A stretch of DNA of 64,000 nucleotides, taken from the NCBI GenBank assembly GCA_023390905.1, contig JAEWBY010000007.1, positions 1-64,000 on the forward strand. The letters run 5' to 3'. Below are positions 17,464 to 26,151 of the stretch, piece by piece. Under the pieces are notes generated by a model. That model was not told the DNA's origin and ran no database searches. It saw only the letters and a list, made by a program, of their open reading frames with translations. This stretch comes from Pseudomonadota bacterium. GTDB lineage: Bacteria; Pseudomonadota; Gammaproteobacteria; Xanthomonadales; Xanthomonadaceae. The first letter of the stretch is position 1. Every line of letters begins with the position of its first letter. The position numbers and the translations under genes were made by a program.

Positions 17464-18486
17464 CTATCGTTTGGTCGCGATGGTATTGCCGGTAATGGCC
17501 AGGCGATCGGCGTTGATCGCGCAGGCCGGACGGCCCGCGTGCGGGCCCTCGCCGAGCGCGGCGATCAGGTTGTCCACGGCCAGATCGACCATCGCCCGGC
17601 GCGTGGCGAGGCTGGCGCTGGCGATATGCGGCGTCAGCACGATGTTGTCCAGCGCGAGCAGTTCCGCGCGCACCGCCGGCTCGCCTTCGTAGACGTCCAG
17701 GCCCGCCGCGGCAAGCCGCCCGTGCGCGAGCGCATCGGCCAGCGCCAGCTCGTCGACGATGCCGCCGCGGGCAATGTTCACGAGGGTGGCCGAGGGCTTC
17801 ATCTTCGCCAGCGCGGAGGCATCGATCAGGTGGTGGACCTGTGGAGAATACGGCAACACCAGCACCAAATGATCCGATTGCGACAGCAGCGCATCGAAAT
17901 CCACGTATGCGGCGCGGCATTCGGTTTCGCGCTCGGCCGGCAGGCGCAAGCGGTTGTGATAGAGCACGCGCATGCCGAAGCCCGCCGCACGCCGCGCGAT
18001 GCCCTGGCCGATGCGTCCCATGCCGAGAATGCCGAGCGTGCTGCCGTGCAGGTCGGCGCCGAGCAGATGGCTGAAGGACCATTGCCGCCAGCGTCCCTCG
18101 CGCAGGAACCGCTCGGCCTCGGTGATGCGGCGCGCCGTGGCCATCAACAGGGCGAAGCCGAAGTCGGCGGTGGTCTCGGTGAGCACGTCCGGCGTGTTGG
18201 TGGCGATGATGCTGGCCGCGCTCAACGCCGCGATGTCCAGATTGTTGTAACCCACCCCGACATTGGCGATCGCGCGCAACCGTGGCGCCGCCGCGATTTC
18301 CGCCGCGCCGATGCGTTCGTTGAGGGTGACCAGCGCGCCCGACACCTCACCCAGACGCGCGACGAGATCAGCGGAGGAATACGCCGTCACTTCATCGGTC
18401 GCGCGCACGTCGAAGTACGCCTCCAGCCGTCCGACGATATCGTCGAACAGCGGTTGCGAGACCCAGACGCGACGACGTTCAGCCAT
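17464..18486 (-). CDS. D-isomer 2-hydroxyacid dehydrogenase, glyoxylate/hydroxypyruvate reductase type
   Basis: A 340-residue NAD(P)H-dependent 2-hydroxyacid dehydrogenase. The substrate domain has NVGVGYNNLDI. The nucleotide fold has GILGMGRIGQGIARRA. The catalytic Arg, Glu and His lie in LVNIARGGIVDE, AGLDVYEGEP and LTPHIASASLATR. The best match by eye is the GhrB/TkrA group that reduces glyoxylate, hydroxypyruvate and 2-ketogluconate, but other 2-oxo acids are possible. The ATG at 18486 overlaps the end of aroC by 8 nt, so expression is coupled to aroC. An in-frame upstream extension lies wholly within aroC and was rejected. Confidence 0.9.
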   Translation of the reverse strand: MAERRRVWVSQPLFDDIVGRLEAYFDVRATDEVTAYSSADLVARLGEVSGALVTLNERIGAAEIAAAPRLRAIANVGVGYNNLDIAALSAASIIATNTPDVLTETTADFGFALLMATARRITEAERFLREGRWRQWSFSHLLGADLHGSTLGILGMGRIGQGIARRAAGFGMRVLYHNRLRLPAERETECRAAYVDFDALLSQSDHLVLVLPYSPQVHHLIDASALAKMKPSATLVNIARGGIVDELALADALAHGRLAAAGLDVYEGEPAVRAELLALDNIVLTPHIASASLATRRAMVDLAVDNLIAALGEGPHAGRPACAINADRLAITGNTIATKR

Positions 18487-19582
18487 CGCGTTGGCCGGGC
18501 ACGCGCGGATCGATGGGGCCGACGTCGCCGCACTGCGCACGATGCCGCAATGCCTGATCCATCAGCACCAGCGCCATCATCGCCTCGGCGATCGGGGTGG
18601 CGCGGATGCCCACGCAGGGATCGTGGCGACCTGTGGTGATGACATCGACCGCCTGCCCGCCCACGTCCACCGTGCGCCCGGGCAGCCGAAGGCTCGAGGT
18701 GGGCTTGAGCACGATCGAGGCGGTGACCGCCTGCCCGGTGGAAATGCCGCCGAGAATGCCGCCGGCATGGTTGCTGAGGAAACCGCCGGGCGTCATCTCG
18801 TCGCGATGCTCGGTGCCCTTCTGGGTGATCGCGGCGAAGCCATCACCGATTTCCACGCCCTTGACCGCATTGATGCTCATCAGCGCCGCTGCCAGATCGC
18901 CATCGAGCTTGCCGTAGATCGGCTCGCCCCAGCCCGGCGGCACGCCGTCGGCCACGACATTGACGCGCGCGCCGATGGAATCGCCCGACTTGCGCAGCGC
19001 GTCCATGTAGGCTTCCAGTTCGGGCACCTGTTCGGCGCACGGCCAGAAGAACGGGTTGTCTTCCACCACGTTCCAGTCGAAGCCGCGCGGCGTGATCGGA
19101 CCGAGCTGCGACAGATAGCCGCGCACGCGTACGCCGTGGCGCTGCATCAGCCATTTCTTGGCGATGACGCCAGCCGCCACGCGCATCGTCGTCTCGCGCG
19201 CGGAGGAGCGGCCGCCGCCGCGCGGATCGCGGATGCCGTATTTCTGCCAGTAGCTGTAGTCGGCATGGCCCGGACGGAACTGCTGCGCGATGTTCGCGTA
19301 ATCCTTGCTGCGCTGATCGGTGTTGCGGATCAGCAGCGCGATCGGCGTGCCGGTGGTGCGGCCCTCGTACACGCCGCTGAGGATCTCCACTTCATCGGCC
19401 TCGCGGCGCGCCGAGGTGTGGCGGCTGCGGCCGGTCGCGCGGCGTTCCAGATCGGCACGGAATTCATCCGGCGCGATCGCCAGCCCGGGCGGACAGCCGT
19501 CGATGACGCAACCGATCGCGGGCCCGTGCGATTCGCCGAAGGTGGTGACGGTGAGGAGTTTTCCGAAGCTGTTGCTGCTCAA
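18479..19582 (-). CDS. aroC: Chorismate synthase
   Basis: AroC removes phosphate from EPSP to give chorismate, using reduced FMN. The 367-residue protein has the family signatures GESHGPAIGCVIDG, the central RPGHADYSYWQKYG with a conserved His, RGGGRSSARETTMRVAAG, and the C-terminal GRHDPCVGIRATPIAEAM. The length is typical. The stop codon lies within the start of the downstream hydroxyacid dehydrogenase. prmB lies upstream with 108 nt between, as prmB-aroC does in many gammaproteobacteria. Confidence 0.98.
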   Translation of the reverse strand: MSSNSFGKLLTVTTFGESHGPAIGCVIDGCPPGLAIAPDEFRADLERRATGRSRHTSARREADEVEILSGVYEGRTTGTPIALLIRNTDQRSKDYANIAQQFRPGHADYSYWQKYGIRDPRGGGRSSARETTMRVAAGVIAKKWLMQRHGVRVRGYLSQLGPITPRGFDWNVVEDNPFFWPCAEQVPELEAYMDALRKSGDSIGARVNVVADGVPPGWGEPIYGKLDGDLAAALMSINAVKGVEIGDGFAAITQKGTEHRDEMTPGGFLSNHAGGILGGISTGQAVTASIVLKPTSSLRLPGRTVDVGGQAVDVITTGRHDPCVGIRATPIAEAMMALVLMDQALRHRAQCGDVGPIDPRVPGQRDG

Positions 19583-19690
19583 GGCGCTGTCTCGCGGAAG
19601 GCGGGCCGCTCGTTGCGGCGGCCCGGAATGTCCCTTCGCCGCGCCGGAGCGCCGGTCAGGAACGCAGGTGCGGAGTACCGCGACACGCGA

Positions 19691-20620
19691 TCATTTTCGC
19701 GCGTCGGCCAGTGCGCGGATGCGCGCGTTGTGCTTGATGAGTTCCGCGCATTCGACCGCGAAAATCCCCATCTGCCCGACCTTGAACTCGATCCAGGCGA
19801 ACTCGACTTCCGGCAGCAGCCGCACCAGCGCATGCTCGGATTCGCCGACCTCGCAGATCAGCAGGCCGTCCTGGCTCAGGTGCAGCGGCGCATCGCGCAG
19901 GATCTTCAGCACCAGATCCAGGCCGTCGTCGCCCGCACGCAGTCCCAGTTCCGGCTCGTGCGAATACTCCTGCGGCAACGCATCGGTTTCGTCGTTGGTG
20001 ACGTAGGGCGGATTGGTGACGATCAGTTCGTAATGCTTGCCGCCCAGCCCGGCGAACAGATCGGACTGGATGAGCTGCACGTTGTCCGCGTGCAGGCGGG
20101 CCCTGTTCTCGGCGGCCAGCGCGAGCGCATCGTCGCTGATGTCGACGCCATCGACCTGCCAGTCGGGGTTGTAGTGGGCCATCGCGATGGCGATGCAGCC
20201 CGAACCGGTGCACAGATCCAGTGCGCGGTTGACCTGCCGCCCGCCCAGCCAGGGCTCGAAGCCGGCCTCGATCAACTCGGCGATCGGCGAGCGCGGCACC
20301 AGTGCGCGCGCGTCGCTCTTGAAGCTCAATCCCGCGAACCAGGCTTCGCCGGTCAGATAGGCCACCGGCACGCGCTCCTGCACGCGGCGTTCGAACAGGG
20401 CCAGCACCCTCTCCTTCTCCGCACGGGTGACCCGCGCCTGGCCGTAGGCCGGGCCGAGGTCCGGCGGCAGGTGCAGCGTGTGCAGCACCAGATGGGTGGC
20501 TTCATCGATCGCGTTGTCGTAACTGTGGCCGAAGGTCAGGCCGGCTTCGTTGAAGCGGCTCGCGCCATAGCGGATCAGATCGATCAGGGTCTGCAGTTCT
20601 TCGGCTGCGTCGGCAGTCAT
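19691..20620 (-). CDS. prmB: Ribosomal protein L3 glutamine methyltransferase
   Basis: PrmB methylates a glutamine of ribosomal protein L3 with S-adenosylmethionine. The 309-residue protein has the N-terminal substrate-recognition helices (LQTLIDLIRYGASRFNEAGL), the SAM site ALDLCTGSGCIAIAMA, and the Gln-binding VTNPPYVTNDETDALPQEY. The following HEPELGLRAGDDGLD separates PrmB from PrmC. I chose the ATG at 20620; the open frame extends upstream without similarity. A TATAAT box lies just upstream. Confidence 0.95.
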   Translation of the reverse strand: MTADAAEELQTLIDLIRYGASRFNEAGLTFGHSYDNAIDEATHLVLHTLHLPPDLGPAYGQARVTRAEKERVLALFERRVQERVPVAYLTGEAWFAGLSFKSDARALVPRSPIAELIEAGFEPWLGGRQVNRALDLCTGSGCIAIAMAHYNPDWQVDGVDISDDALALAAENRARLHADNVQLIQSDLFAGLGGKHYELIVTNPPYVTNDETDALPQEYSHEPELGLRAGDDGLDLVLKILRDAPLHLSQDGLLICEVGESEHALVRLLPEVEFAWIEFKVGQMGIFAVECAELIKHNARIRALADARK

Positions 20621-20657
20621 GGCAAGCGTGTGGAGCGCCGGTAGAGTTCGGCTCTCG

Positions 20658-20663
20658 ATTATA
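20658..20663 (-). promoter_or_regulatory. Consensus -10 box upstream of prmB
   Basis: The minus strand reads CCCTATAATCG, a perfect TATAAT about 38 nt before the prmB ATG, giving a leader of about 30 nt. No clear -35 is seen. The divergent Sco gene may use TATCAT at 20677-20682 on the plus strand. Confidence 0.5.
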
Positions 20664-20748
20664 GGGTCTGCGTGGGTATCATGGCGGATCTGCGCATGGC
20701 CGCGTCCGCCGCGCCATGTTTCCACGGCCCAAAGAGACCTCCTGCCCC

Positions 20749-21399
20749 ATGTTCAACAAGAAAGTCGGGATCATCCTGCTGCTCGCGCTTGCCGCCGGCC
20801 TGGGCCTGCTGGCCGCGCAGAAGTTCTTCGGCCCGGCGCAACCGGCCAGCGCATGGCCGGCCACGCGCACGGTGAAGCTGTTCCCGCAGCCGCGTGCGTT
20901 GCCGGAGTTCTCGCTGCGCCAGTCCGACGGCACGCAACTGGCCGATGGCGAGCTCAAGGGTCACTGGACGCTGGTGTTCCTCGGCTTCACCTATTGCCCG
21001 GACGTCTGCCCGACCACGCTGGCCGAACTGGCGCGCGCGCAGAACCAGTGGCGCGCGATGCCCGATTCCATCCGCCCGCGCGTGCTGTTCGTCTCGGTCG
21101 ACCCCGAGCGCGACACGCCCGCGCGGATCGGCGAGTACGCGCATGCCTTCCACGCCGACACGCTCGCCGCCACCGCCGACGTGCCGACGCTGGAGAATTT
21201 CGCCAAGTCGCTGGGCTTTGTCTTCATGAAAGTGCCGGGCAAGGGTTTCGATGAGAACCCGAATGATTATTCGATGGACCATTCCTCCGGCATCGCCGTG
21301 CTCGATCCGCAGGGCCGCATGGCCGGGCTGATCCGTCCGCCGTTGCAGCCCGAGGCGATCGCCGCCGACATGCAGGCGCTGACCGGGGCCTCGAAATGA
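20749..21399 (+). CDS. SCO1/SenC-family copper chaperone
   Basis: Sco proteins deliver copper to the CuA or CuB site of cytochrome c oxidase and are tethered at the periplasmic face of the inner membrane. The 216-residue protein has an N-terminal membrane anchor (VGIILLLALAAGLGLLAAQ) and a thioredoxin fold with the copper ligands C83 and C87 in TYCPDVCPTT and H178 in YSMDHSSG. A Met at 20716 is in frame but would put charged residues before the anchor and lacks a ribosome site, so I chose 20749. No oxidase genes are nearby. It overlaps psd by ATGA. Confidence 0.9.
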   Translation: MFNKKVGIILLLALAAGLGLLAAQKFFGPAQPASAWPATRTVKLFPQPRALPEFSLRQSDGTQLADGELKGHWTLVFLGFTYCPDVCPTTLAELARAQNQWRAMPDSIRPRVLFVSVDPERDTPARIGEYAHAFHADTLAATADVPTLENFAKSLGFVFMKVPGKGFDENPNDYSMDHSSGIAVLDPQGRMAGLIRPPLQPEAIAADMQALTGASK

Positions 21400-22250
21400 G
21401 CCTGATGACGCGCCTGACCTACGTGCTTCCGCATCGCGGGCTGTCCTCGCTGGCGCGCGCGCTTGCGTATTCGACCTCGCGGCCGATCAAGCAGTGGCTG
21501 ATCAACACGGTGGTGCGCCACTTCCATGTGGATCTGGATGAAGCCGCCGAGCCGGATCCCAGCGCGTATCCCAGCTTCAATGCGTTCTTCACGCGCGCGC
21601 TCAAGCCGGGCGCACGCGTGCCGGATGCCGATCCGCGGGCGTTGGTGATGCCGGCCGACGGACATATCAGCCAGTGCGGGCCCATCGAGGACGGCCGCAT
21701 CTTCCAGGCCAAGGGCCAGTCCTTCACCGCCGCCGAACTGCTCGGCGATGCGGAGGCGGCCGAGCCGTTCCGCAACGGGCTGTTCGCCACCGTCTATCTG
21801 TCACCGCGCGACTACCACCGCGTGCACATGCCGTGGCGCGGCACGCTGCGCGAAACGGTGCACGTGCCCGGCCGACTCTTCAGCGTGGGCACCGCCGCGG
21901 TGGCGAACGTCCCCGGCCTGTTCGCGCGCAACGAGCGGCTGGTCTGCCACTTCGATACCGATTTCGGGCCGATGGTCTCGGTGATGGTCGGCGCGCTGCT
22001 CGTGTCCGGGGTGGAAACGGTGTGGAGCGGCGTGGAGATTCCCGCTTACGGTGATCGCATCCAGCACAAGGATTACCGCGGTCGCGGCATCACGCTGGAT
22101 CGCTTCGAGGAAATGGCGCGCTTCAATTACGGCTCGACCGTCATCGTGCTGCTTCCGCCGGGCGTGGCGGAACTCGAACCGTCGCTGCGGGCCGAATCGC
22201 CGGTGCGGCTGGGACAGGCGCTCGCACGACTGAAGCCTCCGGGCGGCTGA
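21396..22250 (+). CDS. psd: Phosphatidylserine decarboxylase
   Basis: Psd decarboxylates phosphatidylserine to phosphatidylethanolamine at the inner membrane. The 284-residue proenzyme self-cleaves at G246-S247 in FNYGSTVIVLLPPG, making the pyruvoyl group on the alpha chain. D88 (MPADGH) and H144 (DYHRVHMPW) complete the self-processing triad. The processing motif is YGST, where E. coli has LGST. It is coupled to the upstream Sco gene by a 4-nt overlap and converges on the lytic transglycosylase gene. Confidence 0.97.
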   Translation: MSLMTRLTYVLPHRGLSSLARALAYSTSRPIKQWLINTVVRHFHVDLDEAAEPDPSAYPSFNAFFTRALKPGARVPDADPRALVMPADGHISQCGPIEDGRIFQAKGQSFTAAELLGDAEAAEPFRNGLFATVYLSPRDYHRVHMPWRGTLRETVHVPGRLFSVGTAAVANVPGLFARNERLVCHFDTDFGPMVSVMVGALLVSGVETVWSGVEIPAYGDRIQHKDYRGRGITLDRFEEMARFNYGSTVIVLLPPGVAELEPSLRAESPVRLGQALARLKPPGG

Positions 22251-22320
22251 GCGCACGCCGCGACACCGCATCGACCGCAGCCCCGGCCCAGCGCACGCAC
22301 GCGGGCCAGGGCGCGGAGGT

Positions 22321-23901
22321 TTACTTCCTGCAACTCTGCAGCGTCAGACTCTGGCCGGGCCGCACGTTGTAGGCCGGCGCCTTCAATCCGTTGGCCTTGG
22401 CCAGTTGCTTGAGATCGCACTGGAACCGTTGCGAAATGCGGCCCAGGGTATCGCCCTTGGCGACGCGATAGTCGCGCGCCTGCCGTGCCTTGGGCCTGGC
22501 CGGTTCGGGTTCGCCGGTTGCCACCGTGGTGGGCACGCCTTCGATCGGGGTGACGTCGCCCACCGCGACAGTGCCGCTGATCGGGCTGCGGATGATCGCG
22601 GCGGCGGGGTCGGCACGCACCAGCGTGCGAGCCAGATCCGCGCGCGGGCCATTGACGCAGTAGCGCGTGTACAGCGAAACGATGCGCGTATTGGCCTTGA
22701 GCGTCGTGCCGGCGGGGATCCAGGCTTCGGGCTCATAACGCGGATTGAGGTTGCGCAGCGCGCGCATGAAGCCGTCGCGGGTGCCGCCGTTGCCCAGGCA
22801 GATCGTCAATTCGTAGATCGAAGTATCACGTGCCAGCTTCAGCGCGGTCGGCTGCACGTTGACTTTGGGAAATTCGATGCCGTACTGCCTGGGGTGCAGG
22901 AACAGCCACGCCGCGGCGATCACCATCGGCACGTAGTCGCGCGTTTCGCCGGGGAACTGGCTGTAGACGATTTCGTCCCAGAAGCTGCGGCCCGGATACT
23001 GGCGGTAGACGCGCGCGGCGCGGCCTTCGCCTCCGTTGTACGCGGCGAGCGCCAGTTCGATGTTGTTGTTGAGTTCGCGCATGCGCTCGTTCATGTACTC
23101 GGCGCTGGCTTGGCCGGAGTACGCCGGGTCGTAGCGCGTGTCGAACCCGGTGCCGTCCGGGCCGAGGCCGAAGCGGCGGCCGGTGTTGTACATGAACTGC
23201 AGCGGGCCCGCCGCGCCGGCGCGCGAGGTGGCGTGCACGCGGCCGTTGGATTCCTTGGCCATGATGCCGAACAGCAGCGCTTCAGGCAGGCGGCTGCGTT
23301 CCCAGTTGGGATACAGCTCGTTGCGCATGTTCTGGTAGTTCTCGTAGCTGGTCATCAGCGCCGGGCGCATGTCGGTGAGCCAGCGCCGGATGCCGGCCTG
23401 CACCGCCGGGTTGTACTGCACCATCTTGTCGAATGCGTGCCGCTGATCATTGAGCAGGTTGGCCGCGCGCTGGGCTTCCGGAATCTGCTGCGCCAGCGGC
23501 GAGTGATCGCTGCCGTCATCGAGCGGATCGGTTCCGGCCGCGTCCTCGCCGTCCACATCCACCCGATCCGCGCCGTCCACGCTGTCCTTGAGCAGGCGCT
23601 TGTAGGCCGCCAGCAGCGTGTGCACCTGGCAACCGCGCTGCTTGATGCAGGCGTCGAGCACGTCTTCCATGTCCTCCAGCGCCGCGTCGGTTTCGGCGGT
23701 GCCCTTCGCATCGCTGTTGGCGGTCGCCCGCAGGCCCTCGCGATAACGTTTTTCCGCGGCGGCCATGCGCGCGTTCAACGCTTCGATGGCGGCCTTGTCG
23801 CGATTGGACACGCGCTGGGCGTGCGCGGCTGGCGCGAACACGATGAACAGGACGACGGCCGCCAGCGGCCAGCAGGAACGAACACGGGACAGAAAGGACA
23901 T
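22321..23901 (-). CDS. Lytic transglycosylase with C-terminal LysM, MltD-like
   Basis: A periplasmic peptidoglycan lyase of about 526 residues. It has a signal peptide (PLAAVVLFIVFAPAAHAQ), a charged N-terminal region with an Asp-rich linker, and a family-GH23 SLT domain around residues 190-330. The catalytic Glu lies in IMAKESNGRVHATS, followed by AGAAGPLQFM and ALAAYNGGEGRA. A C-terminal LysM module begins YRVAKGDTLGRISQRF. The start is uncertain: 23901 gives a normal signal peptide, while 23961 would add 20 mostly basic and hydrophobic residues. It resembles MltD but has one clear LysM, where E. coli MltD has two. Confidence 0.87.
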   Translation of the reverse strand: MSFLSRVRSCWPLAAVVLFIVFAPAAHAQRVSNRDKAAIEALNARMAAAEKRYREGLRATANSDAKGTAETDAALEDMEDVLDACIKQRGCQVHTLLAAYKRLLKDSVDGADRVDVDGEDAAGTDPLDDGSDHSPLAQQIPEAQRAANLLNDQRHAFDKMVQYNPAVQAGIRRWLTDMRPALMTSYENYQNMRNELYPNWERSRLPEALLFGIMAKESNGRVHATSRAGAAGPLQFMYNTGRRFGLGPDGTGFDTRYDPAYSGQASAEYMNERMRELNNNIELALAAYNGGEGRAARVYRQYPGRSFWDEIVYSQFPGETRDYVPMVIAAAWLFLHPRQYGIEFPKVNVQPTALKLARDTSIYELTICLGNGGTRDGFMRALRNLNPRYEPEAWIPAGTTLKANTRIVSLYTRYCVNGPRADLARTLVRADPAAAIIRSPISGTVAVGDVTPIEGVPTTVATGEPEPARPKARQARDYRVAKGDTLGRISQRFQCDLKQLAKANGLKAPAYNVRPGQSLTLQSCRK

Positions 23902-24038
23902 CAGCACGAAGACGACAACGGGAATCACCGGAGAGTACTTGCGCCGGGCTGGCCGCGGCAAGCCGATGCCCAGCCGCGGTTAGGCGCGCAGACACGAAGC
24001 GCCGCTAGAATCGGCGCATCTCAATCAGGAATACACGC

Positions 24039-25541
24039 ATGGATCCGATCCTGCTGGGCCGGGGCACCACCGACGACATTCCGGTCGTGCTGCAGCCGAA
24101 GTTCGGCAATCGCCACGGCCTGGTGGCCGGCGCCACCGGCACCGGCAAGACGGTGACCCTGATGACGCTGGCCGAAGGCTTTTCGCGCCTGGGCGTGCCG
24201 ATGTTCATGGCCGATGTCAAAGGCGACGTCGCCGGCCTGGCGGTCGCCGGCGACGGCAGCGAGAAGGTGCTCGCTCGCGCGAAGGAGATCGGCATCGGCG
24301 ACTACGCCGCGCAGGCCAGCCCGGTGCTGTTCTGGGATCTGTACGGCAAGTCCGGCCATCCGGTGCGCACGACGATCAGCGAGATGGGCCCCACCCTGCT
24401 CGGCCGCATCCTCGAACTGAACGACACCCAGTCCGGCGTGCTCGATATCGTGTTCAAGCTCGCCGATGATCGCGGCCTGCTGCTGCTCGATCTGGAAGAT
24501 CTGCGCGCGCTGCTGGGCCTGGTCGCGGCCGAACGCAAGGATGTTTCGACCAGCTATGGCCTGGTCAGCACGCAGTCCATCGGCGCCATCCAGCGCGCGC
24601 TGTTGCGGCTGGAGCAGGAAGGCGGCGGGATGTTCTTCGGCGAGCCCGCGCTGGAACTGGCGGATCTGATGCGCACCACCGCCGACGGGCGTGGTGTCAT
24701 CGGCATCCTCGCGGCCGAACAGTTGATCCTCAAGCCGCGCCTGTATTCCAGCTTCCTGTTGTGGCTGTTGTCCGAACTGTTCGAGACCCTGCCGGAAGTC
24801 GGTGACCTCGAGAAGCCAAAGCTGGTGTTCGTGTTCGACGAAGCGCACCTGCTGTTCGACGACGCGCCGCCGGCATTGCAGCAACGCATCGAGCAGGTCG
24901 TGCGCCTGATCCGTTCCAAGGGCGTGGGCGTGTATTTCTGCTCGCAGTTCCCGGACGACGTGCCCGACGACGTGCTCGGCCAGTTGGGCAATCGCGTGCA
25001 GCATGCACTGCGCGCGTTCACGCCTCGCGATCAGAAGGCGGTGAAGACGGCGGCGGAGACCTTCGTGCCGAATCCCAGGCTCAACGTCGCCCAGGCCATC
25101 GCACAGCTCGGCACCGGCGAAGCGCTGGTATCGACGTTGCAGGAAAAAGGCGTGCCGAGCCCCGTGCAGCAGACGATGGTGTCGCCACCGCGTTGCCGCA
25201 TGGGCGCGATCAGCGACGCCGAGCGCCAGCAGGTGCGCGCCAACAGCCCGATCGGCGGCAAGTACGATCAGCGCATCGATCGCGAATCGGCGGCGGAAAT
25301 GCTCGCCCAGCGCGCCGACACCGCGATGAAGGCGGCCGATGCGCCGCGCGCGAAGACCGAGCGCGATGATCCGGACGCCGGCGGTTTCGGCCAGGCAGTG
25401 AAGGACGCGATGTTCGGCACCAAGCGTCGGCAGGGCATGGTGGAAACGATGGCCAAGCAGACTGCGCGCACGGTCGGCAATCAGCTGGGCCGCCAGATCC
25501 TGCGCGGCATCATGGGCAGCATCTTCGGCGGCAGACGCTGA
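24039..25541 (+). CDS. HerA-like P-loop ATPase, DUF853 family
   Basis: A 500-residue ATPase of the HerA/FtsK superfamily, DUF853 (YjgR) group. Walker A is GATGTGKT at residues 31-38. Walker B is LVFVFDEAHLLF near 265. YFCSQFPDDVPDDVLGQLGN resembles the sensor/Arg-finger region. A DKVKGDVAG-like segment (MADVKGDVAGLA) follows the first strands. The C-terminal 120 residues are charged and end in a Gly/Arg-rich tail. The family function is unknown. It lacks a nearby NurA nuclease, so a HerA-NurA end-resection role is not supported. A TAGAAT -10 (24006-24011) and AGGAA lie upstream. greB follows after 7 nt. Confidence 0.88.
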   Translation: MDPILLGRGTTDDIPVVLQPKFGNRHGLVAGATGTGKTVTLMTLAEGFSRLGVPMFMADVKGDVAGLAVAGDGSEKVLARAKEIGIGDYAAQASPVLFWDLYGKSGHPVRTTISEMGPTLLGRILELNDTQSGVLDIVFKLADDRGLLLLDLEDLRALLGLVAAERKDVSTSYGLVSTQSIGAIQRALLRLEQEGGGMFFGEPALELADLMRTTADGRGVIGILAAEQLILKPRLYSSFLLWLLSELFETLPEVGDLEKPKLVFVFDEAHLLFDDAPPALQQRIEQVVRLIRSKGVGVYFCSQFPDDVPDDVLGQLGNRVQHALRAFTPRDQKAVKTAAETFVPNPRLNVAQAIAQLGTGEALVSTLQEKGVPSPVQQTMVSPPRCRMGAISDAERQQVRANSPIGGKYDQRIDRESAAEMLAQRADTAMKAADAPRAKTERDDPDAGGFGQAVKDAMFGTKRRQGMVETMAKQTARTVGNQLGRQILRGIMGSIFGGRR

Positions 25542-25548
25542 GGGGCGC

Positions 25549-26052
25549 ATGTCGCGCTGGCGTCCTCCCGCGGAAAAGAGCACGGCGCTGATCACGCGCC
25601 AGGGGCATCAGCGCCTGAAGGCCGAGCTCGATGAACTGTGGCGGATGAAGCGGCCAGAGGTCGTCAAGGCGCTGGCCGCCGCCGCGGCCGAAGGCGATCG
25701 TTCGGAAAACGCCGAGTACACGTATCGGAAGAAGCAACTCGGCGAGATCGATCGGCGCGTGCGCTACCTGAGCAAGCGGCTGGAGGCATTGCGCGTGGTC
25801 GACAGCGCGCCCAGCGATCCGGAGGCGATTTTCTTCGGTGCATCCATCGAACTGGAAAACGCCGTCAGCGGTGACGTCGTGCGCTACCGCATCGTGGGCC
25901 CGGACGAAACCGACGCCGCGCGCGGCTGGATCAGCATCGATTCGCCGCTGGCGCGCGCGCTGCTGAAGAAACGCATCGACGATGAAGTCGAAGCGCTGTT
26001 GCCCGGCGGGGCCACGCGTTACTACATCATCGACGTCCGTTACGACATGTAA
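25549..26052 (+). CDS. greB: Transcription elongation factor GreB
   Basis: GreB enters the secondary channel of RNA polymerase and stimulates transcript cleavage in backtracked complexes. The 167-residue protein has an N-terminal coiled coil (LITRQGHQRLKAELDELW) with the acidic tip EGDRSENAEYTYRKKQLGE that places the catalytic acidic residues, and a C-terminal FKBP-like domain ending in GGATRYYIIDVRYDM. The length and the lack of the GreA-specific pattern favour GreB. It is co-directional with the upstream ATPase gene, 7 nt apart. Confidence 0.95.
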   Translation: MSRWRPPAEKSTALITRQGHQRLKAELDELWRMKRPEVVKALAAAAAEGDRSENAEYTYRKKQLGEIDRRVRYLSKRLEALRVVDSAPSDPEAIFFGASIELENAVSGDVVRYRIVGPDETDAARGWISIDSPLARALLKKRIDDEVEALLPGGATRYYIIDVRYDM

Positions 26053-26060
26053 GTGGGGTT

Positions 26061-26151
26061 TCCGCCGCGGCTGCAAACCTGCTGCATGCAGGTGGCGAGC
26101 GCACTGCCGGGATCCGCGTCGCCGGTGTCGCAACTGAAGCCGCGGCTACAG
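26061..26151. repeat. REP-like doublet between greB and rimO
   Basis: Two same-direction copies share GCCGCGGCTNCA (about 26063-26076 and 26139-26150). Between them is a small hairpin ACCTGC-TGCAT-GCAGGT (26077-26093). Read on the minus strand the second copy is TGTAGCCGCGGCTTCAGTTG, close to other REP-like units in this window, and its TAG is the rimO stop. It fills the convergent greB/rimO gap. Confidence 0.55.

Noticed and set aside
22290..22320. Possible terminator GGCCC...GGGCC between psd and the lytic transglycosylase gene
   Set aside because: The loop is long (about 13 nt), the stem short and no T-run is present.
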